The position numbers and the translations under genes are program-made. The notes beneath the pieces are model-generated. The model did no database searches, was not told the origin of the DNA, and saw only the letters and a list, made by a program, of their open reading frames with translations. Positions 1 through 6,627 of a stretch of 7,404 nt of DNA are shown here, piece after piece (position 1 is the stretch's first letter; every line of letters starts with the position of its first letter). The DNA comes from Erythrobacter sp. UBA3075 (GTDB taxonomy: Bacteria > Pseudomonadota > Alphaproteobacteria > Sphingomonadales > Sphingomonadaceae): the NCBI GenBank assembly GCA_002367375.1, contig DFBR01000059.1, forward strand, positions 1 to 7,404, in the 5' to 3' direction.

Positions 1-393
1 GGACAAAACCGAAATGGCAGGGGTAATCATGGAATCGCCGTAAAACAGCGCGGTCGCGAAAACCCCCAGCAGCACGATCAGCCACCCGTAATTGCTCTTG
101 CCGATGCTGCGGGAAAGCAGCGCCACCAGCGCCAGACTTCCGCCCTGCCCGTTATTATCTGCACGCATCAGGATGGTGACATATTGGATCGCCACCACCA
201 ACGTCATCGACCAGAAGATCAGACTGACCACGCCCAGAATATGCATATCGTCGATTGGCAGGGGGTGTGGCCCGACAAAGGTTTCGCGGAACGCGTAAAG
301 CGGACTCGTGCCGATATCGCCGAAGACGATGCCAATGGCACCGGCTGCCAGCTTCAACTTGGCCGAATCGCGATCCTGTGTGGCTGCGCTCAT
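1..393 (-). CDS. kup: Kup-type K+/H+ symporter, N-terminal part (runs off left edge)
   Basis: Low-affinity potassium uptake transporter of the Kup/HAK/KT family in the inner membrane, thought to couple K+ entry to H+. Only the first 131 codons are present; the family is usually about 620-650 residues. The family signature GDIGTSPLY is at residues 25-33 in the first membrane segment. A second hydrophobic segment spans about 52-73, followed by [10 protein letters not shown] (76-85), and a third spans about 103-124 and runs into [11 protein letters not shown] (118-128). Start: ATG at 393-391. It has no clear Shine-Dalgarno sequence. An out-of-frame ATG at 410 opens a six-codon frame whose TGA overlaps the kup ATG. 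The 97-base gap to ccmI contains only a weak promoter-like pair (TTGTTG 467-472, TGCTAT 444-449, 17-base spacer), so co-transcription with the ccm operon cannot be excluded. The family call is secure; the exact start is less so. Confidence 0.96.
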   Translation of the reverse strand, partial: MSAATQDRDSAKLKLAAGAIGIVFGDIGTSPLYAFRETFVGPHPLPIDDMHILGVVSLIFWSMTLVVAIQYVTILMRADNNGQGGSLALVALLSRSIGKSNYGWLIVLLGVFATALFYGDSMITPAISVLS

Positions 394-490
394 ATGGATT
401 TGGGGCCCATTTCGCTTACTCGCCCTACGACGAAGCGGGCGCGATAGCAGCGCATAACCGGCCTAGCAACAATGTCCGACGCACGATTGG
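394..490. other. Gap between ccmI and kup
   Basis: This 97-base stretch lies between the ccmI stop and the kup start, both on the minus strand. On that strand it can form a 5-bp stem (CGCCC at 441-437 with GGGCG at 425-421, 11-base loop). No T-tract follows, so it is not a convincing intrinsic terminator. A weak -35/-10 pair (467-472 and 444-449) could serve kup. No coding potential was recognised apart from a six-codon frame at 390-410. Confidence 0.5.
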
Positions 491-1165
491 CTACTCGCCT
501 GCTTCAGCTGGAGAGGCGCTCTGCTCCGCAGTGGGATCGCTCGCCGCTCCCAACATCGCATCAAGCCGCCGCAAGCGTTCTTCCAGCCCGGCCCTGCCAG
601 CGGCATTTTCAGGTGCGTTGGCCAGCGCCTCTGCCCAGATACCGCGCGCTTCCATATAACGTCCCTGCCGGATCAGCGCGACGCCGAGGAAATAGCCCGG
701 CCCAGGATGCTCAGGGGCCAGCGTGGCCGCCTGACGGTAGGCGTAGAGCGCAGGTGCAGTCAGCGCGCCATCGGCATGTTCGACCAGAGTATTGCCCAGC
801 GCCAACCACGCCTCGAAATCGCGCGGGTTTTGTTGCGTGATCCCGTTCAGGAACTCAGCCGCATCCGAAAATCGTCCCATGCGCGCCATGCCATCGGCAG
901 TGACAAGCAAATTGGCGCGGCTGCGCTCTCTATCCGCGATAAACTCACGCCGCTGCGCGACAATGTCAAAATCACTCTGTTGGCGGCCGGTTTCGGCAGA
1001 TTTGGGCGCGGAGGGCAAATCTGGACTGGCCTGCCAGGCATAGCCGGCGAGACCAAAGGCAAGCGCAGCGGCAAAGCTGGACCACAGCGCACGATCAAGC
1101 CGGAAGGCAAAGGCCGCGATGGCAAAGACGATCAGCGCCAGGAGCGCGACGAGCAGCCAGATCAT
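491..1165 (-). CDS. ccmI: CcmI/CycH-like TPR protein, cytochrome c heme-ligation complex
   Basis: Predicted inner-membrane TPR protein of 224 residues. CcmI proteins bind apocytochrome c C-termini with a periplasmic TPR domain and deliver them to CcmF/CcmH. Two hydrophobic segments (about 1-21 and 28-45) are joined by a loop of only a few residues (RLDRA). About three TPR-like units follow: roughly 84-114, 117-153 and 155-187. The clearest repeat cores are ARMGRFSDAAEFL and RQGRYMEARGIW. The tail is Ala/Glu/Ser-rich. Start: ATG at 1165-1163, sharing ATGA with the ccmH stop. GAGG lies 7 bases upstream of it. The open frame extends 30 codons further upstream inside ccmH, but that part is not hydrophobic and duplicates ccmH coding sequence in another frame. 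Family CcmI proteins are usually longer, with a sizeable cytoplasmic loop between the two membrane helices, so the symbol rests on position and architecture more than on motif. Confidence 0.85.
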   Translation of the reverse strand: MIWLLVALLALIVFAIAAFAFRLDRALWSSFAAALAFGLAGYAWQASPDLPSAPKSAETGRQQSDFDIVAQRREFIADRERSRANLLVTADGMARMGRFSDAAEFLNGITQQNPRDFEAWLALGNTLVEHADGALTAPALYAYRQAATLAPEHPGPGYFLGVALIRQGRYMEARGIWAEALANAPENAAGRAGLEERLRRLDAMLGAASDPTAEQSASPAEAGE

Positions 1166-1602
1166 GTCGCCGCCTCGCCCTTGCGGCCAAGACGCCGCCA
1201 CATCACCAACCCGGCCAGCAGCAACAGCACCACTGGCACTGCAAACAGCGGCCATGTCGTCGTGCTGATCTGCGGATCATAGCTGATATAATCACCGTAG
1301 CGCGAAATCAGATAGGCGCGCACTTCATCAGGGTGTTCTCCTGCGGCAATCCGCACGCGAACCTGATGCCGCATATCGCCTGCAACAGGAGCATCGCTGT
1401 CAGCGATCGACTGGCTCTGGCATTGCAGGCAGCGCAGCGTCTCCATCAATTCGCGCGCTACGGCTTCCTGCTGCGGATCATCAAGCTGCGTATAGGCGTA
1501 GGGTGCCGGCGGCATCGTTGATTGTGCAATCAGCGTGACAGGCATCGCCAGCACCGCAATCGCCAGAACCATCGAAGATAGGTAGCGGCCCAGCCGGTTC
1601 AT
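1162..1602 (-). CDS. ccmH: CcmH (CcmL-type) apocytochrome c thiol-reductase component
   Basis: Membrane-anchored periplasmic thiol oxidoreductase of 146 residues. It acts with CcmG to keep the CXXCH cysteines of apocytochrome c reduced and ready for CcmF. A Sec-type signal/anchor lies at about 8-26. The family's LRCxxC redox motif is at 56-61 (LRCLQC, Cys58 and Cys61), followed by QSQSIADSDAPVA. The conserved RYGDYISYDP segment is at 101-110. A C-terminal membrane helix spans about 117-135, followed by a basic tail. Length matches the short single-domain CcmH found where ccmI is a separate gene, as here, rather than the fused E. coli form. Start: ATG 1602-1600, overlapping the ccmG TGA (ATGA), with GGGGAG about 8 bases upstream. 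Its own stop overlaps the ccmI start in the same way. Confidence 0.97.
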   Translation of the reverse strand: MNRLGRYLSSMVLAIAVLAMPVTLIAQSTMPPAPYAYTQLDDPQQEAVARELMETLRCLQCQSQSIADSDAPVAGDMRHQVRVRIAAGEHPDEVRAYLISRYGDYISYDPQISTTTWPLFAVPVVLLLLAGLVMWRRLGRKGEAAT

Positions 1603-2141
1603 GATCCGCTCCCCGCGCGTTGCAATTCCTGTAACAGGATCGGCACATCCCGCTCCGTTATGACGCCGATGTGCTGATAGGCAATGCGACCGCTGCCATC
1701 GATTACAAATGTTTCGGGGACGCCAGAAGCGCCTAGCGCAAATTGTATCTCGGAAATGTCATCGCGCCCGATGCGGGTAAAGGGATTGCCGTAAATTTCC
1801 AGAAAGCGCGCAACGTCTTGCGGCTGGTCACGCAGAGCAATCGCATGGATCGTCGCACCTGCGCGTTCCAGCGCTTCAAGCTGCGGCGCCTCTACGCGGC
1901 AAGGGATGCACCAGCTACCGAACAGGTTGAGCAATTGTGGTTCGCCATTCGCGAAATCAGTAGAGGCAAGGCCGGGCCTGCCTTCGAATGCAGGTTCCAA
2001 ATCGAATTGCGGCAATGGCTCGCCAATCATCGCGCTGCGGACAGAATCATCTTTGGGCTGGGTGAGCTGATAGGCGAACAGGCCGAACAGGCCCGCTGCC
2101 AGCACAACGATAATCCAAAGGGTGATGCGCAGCTGTCTCAT
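1599..2141 (-). CDS. ccmG: CcmG/DsbE thioredoxin-like protein
   Basis: Periplasmic, membrane-tethered thioredoxin-fold reductase of 180 residues. It passes electrons to CcmH and apocytochrome c for cytochrome c maturation. One N-terminal membrane anchor spans about 7-25. The active site WCIPC is at 77-81 (Cys78 and Cys81) within LNLFGSWCIPC. The cis-proline loop GVPET is at 140-144, and FVID(G) follows as in other CcmG proteins. Acidic residues around the active site (Glu84) agree with a specialised rather than general reductase; this last point is inference. Start: ATG 2141-2139 overlaps the ccmF TGA (ATGA). Its Shine-Dalgarno sequence is poor, which suggests dependence on translational coupling from ccmF. 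Its stop overlaps the ccmH start. Confidence 0.97.
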   Translation of the reverse strand: MRQLRITLWIIVVLAAGLFGLFAYQLTQPKDDSVRSAMIGEPLPQFDLEPAFEGRPGLASTDFANGEPQLLNLFGSWCIPCRVEAPQLEALERAGATIHAIALRDQPQDVARFLEIYGNPFTRIGRDDISEIQFALGASGVPETFVIDGSGRIAYQHIGVITERDVPILLQELQRAGSGS

Positions 2142-4111
2142 GCGGTTGGCACCGTCTCTGAAGCATCATCGAGATCCTCGTCATCGAAGCCTTCGGCAGC
2201 TTGCCGACGGCGGCGCAGATCACCCACCACGCGCCCGACCAGCGCCAGACCGCCGCCCAATGCAATCAGCAATCCGCCATACCAGATGAAGGTCACGAAC
2301 GGCTTCCACCACAGACGCAGTTGCCAGCGGCCATCCTCTGCCTGATTGCCGACCGCGACATAGAGCTGACCGTTCCAGCGGGTGAGCAGCGCCACCTCGC
2401 TTGTTTCCATCTGCGGAGTCCAGAAATTGCGCGATTGCGGGTGCGCCTCAAGCTCTGGCCCGCCATTGTAGGAGAGCAACATATTGGCCTGCATCGCCGT
2501 CCAGTTCGGCCCGGCGACGGCCTTCACACTGTCGAGCCGCCCGGTCCACGGCCCTACTTCGACGACATCCCCCACGCTGGTCGCGACCAGCCGCTCCTGC
2601 TGGAAAGCCGTGTCCGCCGCCATGCCGAACAAAGCGACTGCGATGCCAAAATGGGCGATACACATGCCCCAGATCGCCAGCGGCGTGCGGTGCAATGCGC
2701 GCTTGAACAGCGGCGCAAAGCTGGCAACCGCCAGTCCGGCGGCGAACGCCAGTCCAAGCATGGACAGGATGCTGATATCATTGACGATGGCAACGCGGAT
2801 CAGCACGGTTATCACAATCGCCGCAACCAGTGCCACAGGCTTGATAATGCGCGAAAATTCATCTCTACGCCAACGCAGTAGCGGGCCAACCATCAGCACG
2901 ACCATCATCGGCAGAAAGAAGATCGCGCTGACCGGATTGAAATAGGGCGGGCCAACCGACACGCGCACGTCAAATGCCTCGGTCAGCAGCGGATAGAGCG
3001 TGCCAAGCAGCACGATACCCAGAATGGCAGACAGGCCGATATTGTTCACCACCAGCGCGCCTTCGCGGCTGACCAAATTGAACCGCTCACCCTCCGAAAT
3101 CGTATGGGCGCGCAAGGCAAAAATCACCAGCGCGCCGCCAATATACAGTGCCAACAGGGCGAGGATAAAGCTGCCCCGCTCCGGATCGACGGCAAAGGCG
3201 TGAACGCTGGTCAAGATGCCTGATCGCACGAGGAAAGTGCCGAGCATACTCATCGAAAAAGCGATCACGCCCAGCATGATTGTCCAGGTGCGCAAGGCAT
3301 CGCGCGCCGCCAGCACGCTGACCGAATGCAGCAACGCAGTCGCCGCGAGCCACGGCATCAGGCTGGCATTTTCTACCGGGTCCCAGAACCACCAGCCACC
3401 CCAGCCCAGCTCGTAATAGGCCCAGTATGATCCGGCGGTGATGCCGATGGTGAGGAAAATCCACGCGCCCAGCACCCATGGACGCATCACGCGGGCAAAT
3501 TCGGGCGTCACATTGCGCGTAAGCAGCGCCGCAACGGCAAAGCTGAACGCGACCGACAGGCCGACATAGCCGATGTAAAGCGTGGGCGGATGGAAGGCGA
3601 GACCGATATCCTGCAACAGTGGATTGAGGCCATTGCCCTCTGCGGGCACTTCCGCGAGCCGCTCAAACGGGTTCGAGCTGAGCAGCAGGAATGCGTAGAA
3701 GCCCAGCCCTACGAAAGCCTGCGCGCACAAGGTCGCCATCATGGTGCGTTCGGGCAGGCGGCGCTCGATCAGGGCAATCAACCCGCCAGCCATCGCCATT
3801 ACTGTAACCCACAGCAGCATAGAGCCTTCGTGATTGCCCCATGCGCCCGACAGCTTGAAGATAAAGGGCTTCATCGAATGCGAATTGACCGCAACCAGCC
3901 GCACCGAGAGATCGGTTATCGCAAACACATAGAGCAGCGCGAGGAAGGCCACAGCACACAGCACCGCCTGCAAGGTCGCTGCCGGGCGCGCCAGCGCCGC
4001 AAGCTCAGCCTTGCCATCCGCAGCACGTGCGCCAGCGAAACCGGCGAGCAATTGCAGCGCGGCGAGCGCGGCGGCAAGCCATAGGGCAGCGAGACCAATT
4101 TCTGCAATCAC
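2138..4111 (-). CDS. ccmF: CcmF heme lyase, core of the cytochrome c heme ligase
   Basis: Large polytopic inner-membrane protein (657 residues; E. coli CcmF is about 647). With CcmH and CcmI it accepts heme from holo-CcmE and attaches it to apocytochrome c. The tryptophan-rich WWD domain is at about 236-250 (WGGWWFWDPVENAS). The four conserved histidines expected for a CcmF are present: His174 in FHPPTLY, His262 in LLHSVS, His304 in TSVHAFA and His487 in CIAHFG. These match the positions known for the two WWD-flanking histidines and the two heme-b ligands. A large periplasmic segment at about 500-600 precedes the last membrane helix (about 606-629). The protein ends in an acidic tail (DDEDLDD, 643-649). 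Start: GTG 4111-4109, overlapping the ccmE TGA as GTGA, with AGGA 9 bases upstream. Its stop overlaps the ccmG ATG. Confidence 0.98.
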   Translation of the reverse strand: MIAEIGLAALWLAAALAALQLLAGFAGARAADGKAELAALARPAATLQAVLCAVAFLALLYVFAITDLSVRLVAVNSHSMKPFIFKLSGAWGNHEGSMLLWVTVMAMAGGLIALIERRLPERTMMATLCAQAFVGLGFYAFLLLSSNPFERLAEVPAEGNGLNPLLQDIGLAFHPPTLYIGYVGLSVAFSFAVAALLTRNVTPEFARVMRPWVLGAWIFLTIGITAGSYWAYYELGWGGWWFWDPVENASLMPWLAATALLHSVSVLAARDALRTWTIMLGVIAFSMSMLGTFLVRSGILTSVHAFAVDPERGSFILALLALYIGGALVIFALRAHTISEGERFNLVSREGALVVNNIGLSAILGIVLLGTLYPLLTEAFDVRVSVGPPYFNPVSAIFFLPMMVVLMVGPLLRWRRDEFSRIIKPVALVAAIVITVLIRVAIVNDISILSMLGLAFAAGLAVASFAPLFKRALHRTPLAIWGMCIAHFGIAVALFGMAADTAFQQERLVATSVGDVVEVGPWTGRLDSVKAVAGPNWTAMQANMLLSYNGGPELEAHPQSRNFWTPQMETSEVALLTRWNGQLYVAVGNQAEDGRWQLRLWWKPFVTFIWYGGLLIALGGGLALVGRVVGDLRRRRQAAEGFDDEDLDDASETVPTA

Positions 4112-4569
4112 TCAACCGTATCCTGAAGTTCCTCACGCATTTGCGCGGTCGTCATGCCTTCCAATTCGCGCGGCGTGTAGTTCTCGTCATGCTTGGCGAG
4201 CAGTCGGTCGGCGACGAAGGTTCCGTCCGCATCCATGCGGCCATCTGCCACCACGCCAGAGCCTTCGACAAACAGCGCGGGCCGAATGCCATTGAAGGTG
4301 ACGGGAACACGCGCCTGCCCATCATGGACGACAAATTCTACTGTCACCCCATCCGCCTGCATCGCGATCGAGCCGTTCTCCACCATGCCGCCAAGGCGGA
4401 TGGCTTGCCCCGGCGCGGGAGGATCGGCCGCGATTTCTGCAGGAACGTAGAAATAGCTCGCCTGATCACGCAGGGCGTAGATCGCGAGCAGAGTCGCTCC
4501 GATCAGCGCGGCCAGCGCGATCAGCAGTAACGCCAGCCGCTGGTGTTTGGGTTTGATACGCGTGCTCAT
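4108..4569 (-). CDS. ccmE: CcmE periplasmic heme chaperone
   Basis: Membrane-anchored heme chaperone of 153 residues that receives heme from CcmC and hands it to CcmF. The N-terminus is short and basic (TRIKPKHQR), followed by one membrane helix at about 11-32. The body is a beta-barrel (OB-fold) with GQAIRLGGMVENGSI at 54-68, a typical CcmE strand region. The signature HDENY is at 127-131: His127 is the expected covalent heme attachment residue and Tyr131 the expected axial ligand. The H-D-E-N-Y form places it with the classical histidine type, not the archaeal/Desulfovibrio cysteine type. The C-terminal tail (about 132-153) is charged and presumably flexible. Start: ATG 4569-4567 overlaps the ccmD TGA, with AAAGG just upstream. 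Its stop overlaps the ccmF GTG start. Confidence 0.98.
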   Translation of the reverse strand: MSTRIKPKHQRLALLLIALAALIGATLLAIYALRDQASYFYVPAEIAADPPAPGQAIRLGGMVENGSIAMQADGVTVEFVVHDGQARVPVTFNGIRPALFVEGSGVVADGRMDADGTFVADRLLAKHDENYTPRELEGMTTAQMREELQDTVE

Positions 4570-4706
4570 TTGCCTTTGGCCCTATCCCGCCGTGCCTCGG
4601 CAGCTTTCATGGCGAACCAGCTCTGCGCCACCAAGGCAAGTGTGCCGATCACGCTCAAGCCATAGGCGGCATAGACGAACAGCATCTGGTCGGGCGATTC
4701 TGTCAC
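4566..4706 (-). CDS. ccmD: CcmD, small membrane adaptor of the CcmC-CcmE heme-release complex
   Basis: Small one-helix membrane protein, 46 residues with the start chosen here. In the known system CcmD stabilises the CcmC:holo-CcmE complex and is needed for release of holo-CcmE by CcmAB. After MTESPDQ comes a helix at about 9-30 containing FVYAAYGLSVIGTLAL, the usual CcmD pattern with an aromatic AAY near the periplasmic end. A basic cytoplasmic tail follows (EARRDRAKGK). Start: GTG at 4706-4704 is preferred. AAGGA sits 8 bases upstream, and GTG overlaps the ccmC TGA in the GTGA arrangement also seen at ccmF. The alternative ATG at 4685-4683 would give 39 residues but has no Shine-Dalgarno sequence. 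Its stop overlaps the ccmE ATG. The gene is easily missed because of its size and GTG start. Confidence 0.88.
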   Translation of the reverse strand: MTESPDQMLFVYAAYGLSVIGTLALVAQSWFAMKAAEARRDRAKGK

Positions 4707-5461
4707 GACACCGATCCTTCGGCCTGCACATCCGCATTCATCTCGGCTTTTTGGGCCATGCGCCGCAAACGCGCTTCGGCCTGAGTATCGGCGAGAATGA
4801 TGCGCATCCGCGCCAGCACCACGCCGCCAAAAAGAAGTGAAAAACCGACCACCGCAGCGAGGAGGGGCCACAGGAAAACCGGGTCGATCGCGCTGCCGCC
4901 GGTCGTGATGCTGGGCGGTTGGTGAAGCGAATTCCACCAAACGACCGAACGGTTGATAATCGGCACATTGATCGCGCCCACCAAACCGAAAATCGCCGCA
5001 ATACGGCTCGACTGCCCTTCTCGCGCCAAGGAAGACGACAGCGCGATATAGCCGAAATAGAGAAACAGCAGCACCAGCATACTCGTCAATCGGCCGTCCC
5101 ACACCCACCAGGTGCCCCAGGTTGGGCGGCCCCAGATGGAACCCGTTGCAAGGCAAATCGCGGCAAACATCGCTCCGGGGACAGCCGCCGCGCGTGCGGC
5201 AATGGCGGCAAGCGGGTGACGCCAGACAAGCTCCACAAAGCTCGCAATGGCAATCGCGGTCCAGCCGCCCATTCCCAGCCAGGCAGTGGGAACGTGAATG
5301 AACAGGATGCGCACCGTATCGCCCATCAGCCGGTCAGGCGGCGCCTGCGTAAAGCCCCATAGCAGGGCCGCGCCGGTGACAACCAGCCCGCTCACCAGCA
5401 GGAGCGGGGTGAGCCACTTCGCGATCCGTAAGAATCGGGCGGGATTGGCGTAAATATGCAT
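4703..5461 (-). CDS. ccmC: CcmC heme-handling protein (loads heme on CcmE)
   Basis: Six-helix inner-membrane protein of 252 residues that binds heme at its periplasmic face and promotes its covalent attachment to CcmE. The WWD domain is at 115-122 (WGTWWVWD) followed by GRLTSMLVL. The two conserved histidines that ligate heme are His56 (in FIHVPTAW) and His180 (in SLHQPPSI). Six hydrophobic segments can be placed at about 17-36, 60-79, 93-107, 126-143, 154-169 and 196-216. The tail after about 220 is charged and cytoplasmic. Start: ATG 5461-5459; the opening MHIYANPARF agrees with my recollection of sphingomonad CcmC. No good Shine-Dalgarno sequence is visible. It is the first gene of the operon, and the TGA at its end overlaps the ccmD GTG. 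No ccmA or ccmB lies upstream. Confidence 0.97.
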   Translation of the reverse strand: MHIYANPARFLRIAKWLTPLLLVSGLVVTGAALLWGFTQAPPDRLMGDTVRILFIHVPTAWLGMGGWTAIAIASFVELVWRHPLAAIAARAAAVPGAMFAAICLATGSIWGRPTWGTWWVWDGRLTSMLVLLFLYFGYIALSSSLAREGQSSRIAAIFGLVGAINVPIINRSVVWWNSLHQPPSITTGGSAIDPVFLWPLLAAVVGFSLLFGGVVLARMRIILADTQAEARLRRMAQKAEMNADVQAEGSVS

Positions 5462-5562
5462 CGTCAGATCAGGGCAATTAGCTGGCGTAACCTTTGGCAG
5501 GTGGCACGGCGGGCGACAAGCCTTCGCTTAGGTCCAGTGACCGGTAATCGCAGCGCACCGGA
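5462..5562. other. Gap before ccmC, presumed site of ccm operon promoter
   Basis: This 101-base stretch runs from the dehydrogenase stop to the ccmC start. The ccm promoter should lie here unless the operon is read through from the dehydrogenase. I could not find a -35/-10 pair worth naming. Short dyads cluster at the dehydrogenase end (see the entry at 5531-5567). Nothing coding was recognised. Confidence 0.4.
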
Positions 5563-5567
5563 TTACC
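5531..5567 (-). repeat. Two adjacent inverted repeats at the dehydrogenase stop codon
   Basis: GGTAATC (5543-5549) and GATTACC (5561-5567) form a perfect 7-bp inverted repeat with an 11-base loop. The right arm covers the dehydrogenase TAA. Immediately next to it, GGTC (5531-5534) and GACC (5539-5542) form a 4-bp dyad with a CAGT loop. In the minus-strand transcript these would be two consecutive hairpins. No T-run follows, so this is not a standard intrinsic terminator. It might be a mRNA 3'-end stabiliser, a weak attenuator before ccmC, or chance. Confidence 0.35.
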
Positions 5568-6627
5568 CGCGTCCGATCAGTTCCTTCGCCATCGCATCGG
5601 CAACTTCATTGGACGGGCGCGTTTCCGCCCCACTGGCATCCCAGATCGCCTGCAAGCGACCGGGAATCTGCGCGATTCGCTGGCGCACTTCGTTGATATC
5701 GCAAGGCTCGCCCTTCTGGCGGCACAGATATTCCAAGCTGACATTTATGATGCCGCCAGCATTGATGACGTAATCGGGCGCGTAGAGAATGCCGCGCTCA
5801 TACAGCAGCTTGCCATGCTCGGGCCGCGCGAGCTGGTTGTTCGCGCCGCCCGCGACGATAGCGCAATCGAGCCGGGCAATGCCTTCATCGTCCAGAATTG
5901 CGCCCAGTGCATTGGGACTGAAGACATCGCATTGCGTGCCAATCACGAGATCGGATTCGACCGCCTCTCCGCCGACTTCGCGGGCCAGTTCCTGCGCCCG
6001 GCGCGCGTCGATATCGGACACAACCAGATCGGCCCCATCCTTCGCGAGCAGCCGCGCAACGCCGCCGCCGACAGAACCGCACCCCTGCACTGCGACGCGC
6101 ACGCCTTGCATCGAATCCTTGCCCAGCTTGTGCGCCACCGCAGCCTTGATGCCGAGATAAATACCCATGGCGGTAAATGGCCCGGGATCGCCGCCCGCAT
6201 CACCCTCTTCAGCTGGAAGACCGCAAACATGCGAAGTGCGCTTCGCCACAGCCACCATGTCCGCCACAGTCGCGCCGACATCTTCTGCCGTCACATAGCG
6301 TCCGCCCATGCCCTCAACCGCATCACCAAAGGCGGCGAGCATTTCAGGCGTTTTGGTGCCGTTTTTGTCGAGCAGCACAACAGCTTTGCCGCCACCAATA
6401 GGCAGGCCAGCCATAGCGTTCTTGAAGCTCATCCCGCGTGACAGGCGCAGCGCATCGCGCATGGCGCCAGAAGCTTCCGCATAATGCCAGAAACGCGTGC
6501 CACCCGCAGCAGGGCCAAGATGTGTCGAATGCAGGGCGATAATCGCAGTCAGGCCGGATGCGCGGTCATGCACAACTTCGACGCGTTCATGCTCGTCCCA
6601 ATCGGGTTCGGTCCACAATGCCGACAT
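5563..6627 (-). CDS. NAD-dependent Glu/Leu/Phe/Val-family amino-acid dehydrogenase
   Basis: Cytoplasmic enzyme of 354 residues that oxidatively deaminates an L-amino acid to a 2-oxo acid plus ammonia, most likely in branched-chain or aromatic amino-acid turnover. The N-terminal substrate domain holds GPAAGGTRF (38-46), the glycine-rich loop GGGK (78-81, Lys81) and a second lysine, Lys69, in SFKNA. The catalytic aspartate is Asp116 in TAEDVG. The C-terminal domain has a Rossmann motif GCGSVGG (182-188). The second strand ends in VVSDID; Asp205 there favours NAD over NADP. YAPDYVINAGG (282-292) closes the active site. Length fits octameric leucine dehydrogenases (about 365). Start: ATG 6627-6625 with AGGG five bases upstream. 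The frame stays open upstream through the tRNA gene, but MSALW is where homology-like sequence begins. Substrate (Leu, Val or Phe) is not resolved by sequence. It may be co-transcribed with tRNA-His. Confidence 0.92.
   Translation of the reverse strand: MSALWTEPDWDEHERVEVVHDRASGLTAIIALHSTHLGPAAGGTRFWHYAEASGAMRDALRLSRGMSFKNAMAGLPIGGGKAVVLLDKNGTKTPEMLAAFGDAVEGMGGRYVTAEDVGATVADMVAVAKRTSHVCGLPAEEGDAGGDPGPFTAMGIYLGIKAAVAHKLGKDSMQGVRVAVQGCGSVGGGVARLLAKDGADLVVSDIDARRAQELAREVGGEAVESDLVIGTQCDVFSPNALGAILDDEGIARLDCAIVAGGANNQLARPEHGKLLYERGILYAPDYVINAGGIINVSLEYLCRQKGEPCDINEVRQRIAQIPGRLQAIWDASGAETRPSNEVADAMAKELIGRG

Noticed and set aside
421..441. Possible terminator after ccmI (CGCCC/GGGCG stem)
   Set aside because: The stem is only 5 bp with an 11-base loop and no T-tract follows on the minus strand.
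707..1282. 191-codon plus-strand open frame opposite ccmI and ccmH
   Set aside because: It is antisense to well-supported ccm genes, rich in Arg/Gln/Gly without domain-like sequence, and typical of open frames on the reverse strand of GC-rich genes.
1743..2345. 200-codon plus-strand open frame opposite ccmG and the end of ccmF
   Set aside because: It is a shadow of the ccmG coding strand. The composition is basic and low in complexity, and it crosses a real gene junction.
2201..2881. 226-codon plus-strand open frame opposite ccmF
   Set aside because: It is fully antisense to ccmF, with no recognisable motif, membrane pattern or ribosome-binding site.
4566..5156. 196-codon minus-strand frame running from inside ccmC through ccmD
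   Set aside because: Only its last 46 codons (ccmD) are real. The rest is out-of-frame ccmC sequence.
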